Positions 39,330-46,098 of a stretch of DNA of 50,663 bases are shown piece by piece. Location: assembly GCA_015233685.1 (NCBI GenBank), contig JADFXF010000005.1:1-50663 (forward strand), written 5' to 3'. The stretch's first letter is position 1, and each line of letters opens with the position of its first letter. Under the pieces are notes generated by a model. The model did no database searches, had not been told where the DNA came from, and saw only the letters and a program-made list of their open reading frames with translations. The position numbers and the translations under genes were made by a program. The stretch is from Nitrospirota bacterium (GTDB lineage Bacteria > Nitrospirota > Thermodesulfovibrionia > Thermodesulfovibrionales > Magnetobacteriaceae).

Positions 39330-39868
39330 ATCAGCGCTGACGCCTGCCGTACAATCTCATCAATAGACGGGTTATCCGAAATATCCCTTGCGTAATGGCA
39401 ATATCGTACAACCATATCCCTGTCTATTATAAAAACTCCAGACAACTGAAAGATATCCCCCGAAGGTATGCCAGGCAGATGTCCCCGTCCTAATGCGCCA
39501 AGCCCGCGTATAATAGTCTTTGGCGACACTATACCTGTTATGCCTGCCTCGATAAGTCCATATGCCTTATAGAGGACTTTTCGCGGGTCGCAAATAATAA
39601 CAAAAGAGGGCGAGTAATTCTTACGAAATGCCTCCGCCTGTTTTGGAGTGCCCATCCCTACGAGGATTATCTTTATCCCAAGTCCTTCAAGCCGGTCTTT
39701 TTCTCTGTGCAACTGCACAGCAAGCTCTTTGCAAAACGGTCAGCCGAAGTGGCGCAAAAAAACAAGAAGCGTATTACCCTGCCGCAACAGGCCGCTAAGG
39801 CTGGCTTCACTTCCGTCTGATAGACGTACCCTTGCGTCCGTTGCCATATCCCCTGTTTTTATCATCAT
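39326..39868 (-). CDS. Peroxiredoxin-like (SelU/PRXL2-type) protein, probable selenoprotein with in-frame TGA
   Basis: A thioredoxin-fold protein of the AhpC-TSA_2/PRXL2 group, relatives of animal SelU, expected to reduce peroxides or disulfides. The full gene starts at ATG 39868 with the SD AAGGAG at 39880-39875 and would encode 180 residues. An in-frame TGA at 39742-39740 is codon 43. The context is FLRHFG-TGA-PFCKEL, where homologues read FLRHFGCPFC, so the TGA replaces the first Cys of the CxxC motif (giving UxxC). Homology continues without frameshift on both sides (DMATDARVRLSDGSEASL before, IKIILVGMGTPKQAEAF after). A SECIS-like hairpin follows. Without selenocysteine reading, only a 42-residue fragment would be made. 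The downstream CrtI-like gene is coupled by ATGA. The alternative is a nonsense mutation or a sequencing error. Confidence 0.8.
39705..39742 (-). promoter_or_regulatory. Bacterial SECIS-like element downstream of TGA codon
   Basis: After the TGA at 39742-39740, 25 nt lead to a four-base loop AGTT (39714-39711). The loop is closed by a perfect six-pair stem CTGTGC/GCACAG (39720-39715 with 39710-39705). A G among the first two loop bases and a UGA-to-loop distance within about 16-37 nt fit the published general bacterial SECIS pattern. The stem can be extended by a few weak pairs past one mismatch. It lies in coding sequence, as expected for bacteria. Confidence 0.65.
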
Positions 39869-39890
39869 TTCTTTCTCCTTATGTATCGTA

Positions 39891-39920
39891 ATTTTAATCA
39901 AGCCTCTGACAATAGGTCAA
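39891..39920 (-). promoter_or_regulatory. Promoter of the selenoprotein/CrtI-like operon
   Basis: On the minus strand TTGACC (39920-39915), an 18-base spacer and TAAAAT (39896-39891) lie between the catalase terminator and the SD of the peroxiredoxin-like gene. A healthy promoter and SD argue that the gene is expressed and not decaying. Confidence 0.55.
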
Positions 39921-39928
39921 GTGAAGCG

Positions 39929-39953
39929 AAAAGGGACGGTGTTTACCCGTCCC
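39929..39953 (-). terminator. Rho-independent terminator after catalase
   Basis: GGGACGG (39933-39939) and CCGTCCC (39947-39953) form a seven-pair GC-rich stem with a seven-base loop. Read on the minus strand it is followed by TTTT (39932-39929). It is placed 12 bases after the katA stop. Confidence 0.8.
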
Positions 39954-39965
39954 ATGGCATCTCAT

Positions 39966-41426
39966 CTATTTCGGCACTTCGCTCATAGGGATACCTGCCG
40001 CCTTTGCCACACCTTCACCATACGCCTTATCTGCCCTCAGACAATTGACAATATGGCGGATTTTTATTTCTTTGGGGGCATCTCCAATTGCACGCGCTGT
40101 ATTTTCAAACAAAGCCTTCTTCTGCTCAGCGCTCATTATATTAAACAACTTACCGGGCTGGGAGTAGTAATCATCGTCTGTGCGATGGTCCCAGTGGTTG
40201 GCGGCACCATCTAACCCAAGCGCAGGTTGCGCAAACTCCTCCTGTTGCTGCCACTGCCCATAACTATTGGGTTCATAGCCGATGGTACTGCCGTGATTGC
40301 CATCTACACGCATGGCTCCATCTCTATGATAACTGTGGACGGGACAACGTGGCGCGTTGACCGGGATGAGGTGGTGATTTACTCCAAGTCGGTAGCGCTG
40401 AGCGTCGCCATATGCGAATAAGCGGCCTTGCAGCATCTTATCCGGTGAAAAACCTATGCCGGGTACTATGTTAGCCGGGTTGAAGGCTGACTGCTCAACC
40501 TCAGCAAAATAGTTCTCAGGGTTTTTATTCAGTTCCATTACGCCTGCTTCGATAAGTGGATAGTCTTTATGAAGCCACACCCTGGTAAGATCAAAGGGAT
40601 TATATGGACACGTGGCAGCATCTTTTTCCGGCATCACCTGTATAGCGAGTGTCCATTTGGGAAAGTCCTTATTTTCAATACTTTCGTACAGGTCTTTCTG
40701 ATGGCTCTCACGGTCTTTGGCAATGATGGCCTCTGCCTCCGCGTCTGTCAGGTTCTTAATGCCCTGCTGCGATGTGAAGTGAAACTTTACCCAATGTCTC
40801 TCATTTTTAGCATTATACATGCTGAAGGTATGGCTGCCAAAGCCGTGCATATGGCGGTATGTGGCGGGAATACCCCTGTCACTCATAACTATTGTGAGCT
40901 GGTGCAGTGCCTCGGGCAGCGACGTCAAAAAATCCCAATTGTTCTTAGCGCTGCGCATATTAGTACGAGGGTCACGTTTCACGGCATGGTTAAGGTCAGG
41001 AAATTTCAGAGGATCACGCATGAAAAATACCGGCGTGTTATTACCCACTAAGTCCCAGTTGCCTTCCTCTGTGTAGAACTTCACGGCAAAGCCGCGAATA
41101 TCTCGTTCCGCGTCAGCAGCGCCGCGTTCCCCTGCCACTGTGGAAAACCTGACGAAGAGTTCTGTCTTCTTACCGATTTCAGAAAAAATCTTCGCCTTGG
41201 TGTAACGGGTGATGTCATGGGTAACGGTGAAAGTCCCGTATGCGCCTGAACCCTTTGCGTGCATTCTCCTCTCCGGGATAACCTCCCTATCGAAGTGGGC
41301 AAGTTTTTCTAAGAACCACACATCCTGTAACAGCATTGGGCCGCGTGGCCCTGCGGTCATAACGTTCTGATTATCGGCAACGGGTGTCCCTGCATTGGTT
41401 GTCAATTTCTTGTCTTTGTCTTTCAT
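39966..41426 (-). CDS. katA: Monofunctional haem catalase (clade 3, small subunit)
   Basis: Converts hydrogen peroxide to water and oxygen. The 486 residues match small-subunit catalases. The distal active-site His56 lies in [15 protein letters not shown], Asn129 in [10 protein letters not shown], and the proximal haem-ligand Tyr339 in [14 protein letters not shown]. There is no signal peptide, so it is cytosolic. A near-perfect SD (AAGGAGG) precedes the ATG and a terminator follows. It lies 77 bases downstream of the cytochrome fusion gene on the same strand and upstream of the peroxiredoxin-like selenoprotein. All key residues are intact. Confidence 0.97.
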   Translation of the reverse strand: MKDKDKKLTTNAGTPVADNQNVMTAGPRGPMLLQDVWFLEKLAHFDREVIPERRMHAKGSGAYGTFTVTHDITRYTKAKIFSEIGKKTELFVRFSTVAGERGAADAERDIRGFAVKFYTEEGNWDLVGNNTPVFFMRDPLKFPDLNHAVKRDPRTNMRSAKNNWDFLTSLPEALHQLTIVMSDRGIPATYRHMHGFGSHTFSMYNAKNERHWVKFHFTSQQGIKNLTDAEAEAIIAKDRESHQKDLYESIENKDFPKWTLAIQVMPEKDAATCPYNPFDLTRVWLHKDYPLIEAGVMELNKNPENYFAEVEQSAFNPANIVPGIGFSPDKMLQGRLFAYGDAQRYRLGVNHHLIPVNAPRCPVHSYHRDGAMRVDGNHGSTIGYEPNSYGQWQQQEEFAQPALGLDGAANHWDHRTDDDYYSQPGKLFNIMSAEQKKALFENTARAIGDAPKEIKIRHIVNCLRADKAYGEGVAKAAGIPMSEVPK

Positions 41427-41503
41427 TTTAATCCTCCTTTTTTGCCTTACGAAGTTCCAAATATTTTACTCTGTCCCTTATGTATAAAAATACAAGTTAC
41501 ATA

Positions 41504-42568
41504 TCACCACCAGCGCCAAAGGGCAATCAGGGCTGTTATTAAAAACACCAGCGCGAGATTCAAGTATGCAAATACATAGAAAACCCTCTCATGTGTCGGC
41601 CTTGAGGCAGCGGGGGTATCAGTCTTATGAACCAGCTTTCCAACAAACGGCATGGCAATGACCTTGTCTTCCCCATGCGGGGCTAATTTCAGGGCGTCTG
41701 TGAGGTCAACGCCGGCAAGATGCTTTGTCATGTGTCTGCCGCCTTTCCAGAGTTTACTGCCCGTAACGTCATAGATATTGTCCTTATAGACAATACATGC
41801 GGCAGGGCTAGTTTCTGAACCATCCATGAGAGAGACTTCATCAATGGACATCTCCGGCTTTAGTGGCTGTGGATTAGAGGTTTTTCTCTGCCTAAGCCTG
41901 GGGCCGATTACAAATGTAACAATGGATGCCGTTGCCGCCATCACAATAAAAAGAAATATCTTTATCGCCAGTATAACTCCAAACCTGCTCTGGTAAAACG
42001 CCTTGAATGACGAAATTCTCAATACAGTAAGCACTGTGCCGGTGATGGCAATTATTACAATAGAAATCCAGCCGAGGGCTAATTCCCCGCGGGGAAGCCC
42101 CTTTGAAGCATATGCGGGTTTCAGTAACAGGTGGACGTATATAATCGTCCCAAACCAGGCTATGGCGGTTATCAGGTGCAGGTATCCGACAATCAGCCTG
42201 ATTACTCGCTGAGGGTTTGTTGGTTGTCTGAACATACCGCCGACTGCTTGCCGGAACTTTTCGCCCTCCTTTGTGAGGATGCCGCCTCCGTCAGGGTTGA
42301 CATGACATGAGGCACATTGAAGACCGGTTTTTTCAGCATATTCAGGGGTTGCCAATACCAATGACGGTGATAGCGCTATGAACATAGTCCATATCAAAAC
42401 AGCTAACATGCCGATACCAGCGCCAACCCTCATCCCTGCACTCCTATCTGAAACAGTGGCAACCTCAGAATATCGCCGCGCGTGATTATGATAACCGTCT
42501 ATGGCCTTCATTGCCTCATATATGTCCTCATCGTTTATTGATACGCAAAAAGATATCTCATCACGCAT
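41504..42568 (-). CDS. Membrane redox fusion: c-type haem motif, CopD-like helices and cytochrome b5 domain
   Basis: A 354-residue protein combining several electron-transfer parts. Residues 1-47 are a soluble segment of unknown role. A hydrophobic helix (about 49-72) precedes CASCH at 85-89, a c-type haem site next to NPDGGG. Three or more helices (about 120-220) resemble the CopD/DUF2214 membrane domain. A cytochrome b5-like domain follows at about 250-310 (IVYKDNIYDVTGSKLW, GGRHMTKHLAG), and a last helix at about 330-352. The SD AAGGAGG precedes ATG 42568. It is clustered with the two-component genes upstream and catalase downstream. Electrons could pass between quinone, haem b and haem c, but no partner can be named. 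Confidence 0.8.
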   Translation of the reverse strand: MRDEISFCVSINDEDIYEAMKAIDGYHNHARRYSEVATVSDRSAGMRVGAGIGMLAVLIWTMFIALSPSLVLATPEYAEKTGLQCASCHVNPDGGGILTKEGEKFRQAVGGMFRQPTNPQRVIRLIVGYLHLITAIAWFGTIIYVHLLLKPAYASKGLPRGELALGWISIVIIAITGTVLTVLRISSFKAFYQSRFGVILAIKIFLFIVMAATASIVTFVIGPRLRQRKTSNPQPLKPEMSIDEVSLMDGSETSPAACIVYKDNIYDVTGSKLWKGGRHMTKHLAGVDLTDALKLAPHGEDKVIAMPFVGKLVHKTDTPAASRPTHERVFYVFAYLNLALVFLITALIALWRWW

Positions 42569-42600
42569 TGTGACCTCCTTGTGCGATTTCTATATACCTC

Positions 42601-43905
42601 TCAACGACACAAACTACAGAGAGCCTTTACCGATTCGACAACATCATACAGCAACGCTGACATTTGTTCTGTCATCTCAATACCCATTGACTTGATACTG
42701 CCCATAAATTGCTCCCAGTCCTGTACTGTCCATGCGCCCTTAGTTTCTGAGATGAAATCCACAACTTTCCCGCAAACAAGCGGCAGTACCTCCTCTATGT
42801 TACCACAGGGATGCTGCACTAAGTAGAATCTCTTCAGGGTATCAAGCATTGTACCGAGTATGGCCTCGAAATGCCTTTGAATTACAATCCCATTTTTCTT
42901 AAGCTCTAATATGAAATCAATCCAGTCATCAGGCGCCCATTTCCCTTTGTGCTTTGCAACGAATTTTAACGACAAGGCAAGCAACACCCTTAGATCTCCA
43001 CTATCTGTTTTGTTTGACCCGGTGTATAGATGGTAAGTGTTCTTTCCATTTTCCTTCGCGTGATACATTGCGGCGTCCGCCTTTTTCATCAGTGTCTGGG
43101 TATCGAAACCGTCCTCTGGATAAAAACTTATCCCGATACTGGCGCCAATTGCACAGTAGGGGACGTCAAAACGAAAAGGTTTTCCAATTGACACAATTAT
43201 ATTTAGCGCAACCGTCTCCGCATCCCTGGGGTTGGTGAGGTTGGTAAGTATGACGACGAATTCGTCGCCGCCTAAACGGGCTGCCGTGTCAGTATCACGT
43301 ATGTGGTTTTGTATTCTCACCGCTATATCCTTCAGTACGACATCCCCCGCGTCGTGCCCCATTCTGTCATTTATACACTTGAACTCGTCTATATCAATCA
43401 GCAGCAGCGCAATAATCGTTCCATTACGTTTAGACTGCCTTAATGCCTGGTCAAACCTGTCAATAAACAGTGCCCTGTTTGGAAGTCCTGTCAGGAAATC
43501 ATAATGTACCAGCTCTTTTAGTTTAGTTTCTGTTTTATGCTTATACAATGCCATTTGAATAGTGAAATTAGTCAATTCAGGTTCAAATGGTTTAGTAATA
43601 TAAGCATAGGGTTCGGTCATCTTGGCATGTTCCAATGTCTTGGGGTCTGAATGGGCGGTGAGATAAATGACTGGTATGTTAAACCTGTTTTGGATTTCAT
43701 AAGCGGTTTCAACGCCGTCGCGCTCTCCCTTAATTTTTATATCCATGAGTATCAGGTCTGGCCTGTCTCTCTCCGCGTTTTCTATTGCCTGCGCCGATGA
43801 CGACGATATTGAAGTGACAATATATCCAAATTTCTCCAACCTATTTTTTATATATGCACTGGTTATCCCTTCATCCTCTACTATCATGATTCGTGCGTTG
43901 TCCAT
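42601..43905 (-). CDS. Response regulator with GGDEF diguanylate cyclase and C-terminal W-DW repeats
   Basis: A signalling output protein of 434 residues. ATG 43905 is chosen for the SD AAGGAGG at 43920-43914; the longest frame would add 23 residues before it. The receiver domain (1-125) has Glu10-Asp11, phospho-acceptor Asp55 (LILMDIKIKG) and VIYLTAHSD. The GGDEF domain has the intact motif RLGGDEF at 212-216 and a product-inhibition site RDTD five residues earlier, so c-di-GMP synthesis is expected. Residues about 300-434 hold two similar helical repeats, with GKWAPDDWIDF (Trp323) and GAWTVQDWEQF (Trp392). The gene begins 13 bases after the stop of the adjacent kinase, so that kinase is the likely partner. 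Confidence 0.9.
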   Translation of the reverse strand: MDNARIMIVEDEGITSAYIKNRLEKFGYIVTSISSSSAQAIENAERDRPDLILMDIKIKGERDGVETAYEIQNRFNIPVIYLTAHSDPKTLEHAKMTEPYAYITKPFEPELTNFTIQMALYKHKTETKLKELVHYDFLTGLPNRALFIDRFDQALRQSKRNGTIIALLLIDIDEFKCINDRMGHDAGDVVLKDIAVRIQNHIRDTDTAARLGGDEFVVILTNLTNPRDAETVALNIIVSIGKPFRFDVPYCAIGASIGISFYPEDGFDTQTLMKKADAAMYHAKENGKNTYHLYTGSNKTDSGDLRVLLALSLKFVAKHKGKWAPDDWIDFILELKKNGIVIQRHFEAILGTMLDTLKRFYLVQHPCGNIEEVLPLVCGKVVDFISETKGAWTVQDWEQFMGSIKSMGIEMTEQMSALLYDVVESVKALCSLCR

Positions 43906-43918
43906 CTCTAATACCTCC

Positions 43919-46063
43919 TTATACCGTTCGTTTATTTTCAAAATTAATACTGAATTTACTTCCTCGCGCAGCACTGTCCAGCCATATAGTCCCTTCGAGT
44001 TGCTCTACGAGTATATTTACTATCTGCATACCTAAACCTTTTGAGTTTTTGAAATCTACACCCTCTGGAAAACCGGCGCCGTTATCGGATATTATCAGCT
44101 CCAACATTTGTGCATACGGCGGAATCATTTCTGATTGCGACAGTTTCTCTTCCGGGGCCGCCTTGTCAATTTTCTCATCAAGAGAGTGGATGGCGATATC
44201 AACCTGGCATTGCTCGTTCTCCACGCAGACAGATTCAGCGGGGAAGGCGTGTTTTAAAATATTAGTTACAAGCTCATTAATTATCAGTCCACATGGAATC
44301 GCTATGTCTATCCCCAGGTCAATATTATCTATGGCGATTTTAACAGCAACACTTTTGTTATGTATGCGGAAATTCCTGAAATACCCGTCGGTCAACTGTG
44401 TAACATATTCTCTCATGTTGATGTTAGTAAACCCCTCCGACAGGTATATCTGCTCATGGACATGGGCAATTGCCTGTATTCTACGCTGGCAATCCTCAAA
44501 CATCCTGTAATAACGGCTATCTGACACATAGTCCATCTGCATACCAAGCATCCCTGAAACTATCTGGAGATTGTTCTTGACGCGGTGGTGGACTTCCTTC
44601 AGGAGTATATCTTTTTCCGCAAGGGATTTTTTCAATTTATCATCCATTTCCTTTCGCCTTGTAATATCAGATATAGCGGAAATAGACCCGGCATACCTGC
44701 CAGACTCATCGGTGATGAATACCATGGAGACAGCCGCGGTGATTTCTTTGCCATCCTTACGCCTGAGTATAACTTCCATACGGTCATTTTCCCATGGCTG
44801 AGTTTGATATTTTAAGCTGTGCTGGCCCTTGACGTCTGACTCATAGCCGATGAAATCAAAAAAACTCGCTCCTGCCATATCATCGGCCGTGTAGCCAAGC
44901 ATATCGGCCATTGCCCGATTGACAAACGTGGTTCGGTTATCCTTGTCCACAGCCCATATGCCCTCTCTTGACAGGTCTACGAGCTGGCGGTATTTTTTTT
45001 CACTTTCCAGTAAATACATGGTTTTCTCTGCCACCTCAATCTCCATTTGCGCGTTGTATGTCTTGATGGACACAATAAATCCGCCAAGCAAAGAAACGAT
45101 TGTAAAAACCCCTGCTGCCCCGAAAAAAGCTGCCAAGCCGCGCCTTTCGCTGAAATAACTCATAGCCGGCACGGCCTTGATATTAAGGGTCAGCCCTGCC
45201 ACTTCAATTGTCTTTACGTAATTCAGTTTCGAATGTTCAACTATGCCGGAAGGGACATGCCGGTAGAGCATCCGCTTATCCTGAGGCAGCCCCTGAATCT
45301 GAATGTCAAATACCGCAGATTTATATAACGAGTCCTTTCGGCGAAAACTCTCATCAAAAATATTTTTGACACGAAACAAGCCGACGGTAAAACCCCTTAG
45401 ATTGGCGCGTCTGGCCTGCAATGTCTTTGGGTTGCCGTGGTAAACCGGCATCAATACCATGATTGCCTTAACGCCTTTTTCAACCTCGCTTATGAGTACA
45501 ATCGGCTCTGAGACGGTAATTGCCCCTGTGTCGCATGCCTTTTCGATAATCTTTCGTCTCACTGCCTCAGAGGCGAGGTCAAAACCTTCAACCCTAAAAT
45601 CCCTCCTGGCTCTGGACTGTCTGTAGTAAACTGGAAAGTATTCGTCTCTTGCCGGAACTGGAATATTCTTATCTCCCGACTTTTCAAATATATAGTAATC
45701 CGGCAGGATTGCCTTCTTGCGCGCAGTCAGTTCAAATTCTGTCTTCTTAGAATATTTCACGCGAGGTAACCACTCAAAGGCGTAAAAGGAGGGATGTTTT
45801 TCAAAAATGTCCTTCATGAAGCTGGAGAAATTATCTGCTGTCACATCCTCTACTGAATCGAAAAGCCTCGCCAAATCGTATACCTGATCAAAGTTACTAT
45901 CCAGTTCGCCTTCAATGACTGCCGCATGGTCATCAACAGCGCGTTTGAAAAGTTCAAAGTTACCCGCGTCTATATTGGCGGCAATAGCATAGTAAACCAC
46001 GCAGGACACAGCGGCGCTGACCAATACTATGACAGTAATCCATAGTTTACTTATGCGCTGCAT
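43919..46063 (-). CDS. CHASE-PAS sensor histidine kinase (HisKA_2 type)
   Basis: A membrane histidine kinase. I prefer ATG 46063, six bases after GAGG (714 residues); the longest frame uses a TTG 24 bases upstream that sits too close to another SD. Order: transmembrane helix at about 5-27, extracytoplasmic CHASE domain (EWLPRVKYSKKTEFE, ARDEYFPVYYR, EGFDLASEAVRRK), second helix near 300, PAS domain about 345-465, HisKA_2 with HHRVKNNL at 492-499, and HATPase (LIINELVTNILKHAF, SDNGAGFPEG). It is a close paralogue of the upstream kinase, which has one more PAS domain. It probably phosphorylates the GGDEF regulator encoded next. Confidence 0.92.
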   Translation of the reverse strand: MQRISKLWITVIVLVSAAVSCVVYYAIAANIDAGNFELFKRAVDDHAAVIEGELDSNFDQVYDLARLFDSVEDVTADNFSSFMKDIFEKHPSFYAFEWLPRVKYSKKTEFELTARKKAILPDYYIFEKSGDKNIPVPARDEYFPVYYRQSRARRDFRVEGFDLASEAVRRKIIEKACDTGAITVSEPIVLISEVEKGVKAIMVLMPVYHGNPKTLQARRANLRGFTVGLFRVKNIFDESFRRKDSLYKSAVFDIQIQGLPQDKRMLYRHVPSGIVEHSKLNYVKTIEVAGLTLNIKAVPAMSYFSERRGLAAFFGAAGVFTIVSLLGGFIVSIKTYNAQMEIEVAEKTMYLLESEKKYRQLVDLSREGIWAVDKDNRTTFVNRAMADMLGYTADDMAGASFFDFIGYESDVKGQHSLKYQTQPWENDRMEVILRRKDGKEITAAVSMVFITDESGRYAGSISAISDITRRKEMDDKLKKSLAEKDILLKEVHHRVKNNLQIVSGMLGMQMDYVSDSRYYRMFEDCQRRIQAIAHVHEQIYLSEGFTNINMREYVTQLTDGYFRNFRIHNKSVAVKIAIDNIDLGIDIAIPCGLIINELVTNILKHAFPAESVCVENEQCQVDIAIHSLDEKIDKAAPEEKLSQSEMIPPYAQMLELIISDNGAGFPEGVDFKNSKGLGMQIVNILVEQLEGTIWLDSAARGSKFSINFENKRTV

Positions 46064-46098
46064 AAAAGACCTCACTATACATCTCAAATCCTCCGGCT

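Noticed and set aside
39326-39718. A 130-residue peroxiredoxin-like gene starting at an internal GTG
   Set aside because: This start lies inside the SECIS-like hairpin, has no SD and removes the whole redox-active motif. The frame and homology continue upstream through a single TGA to a well-formed start at 39868.
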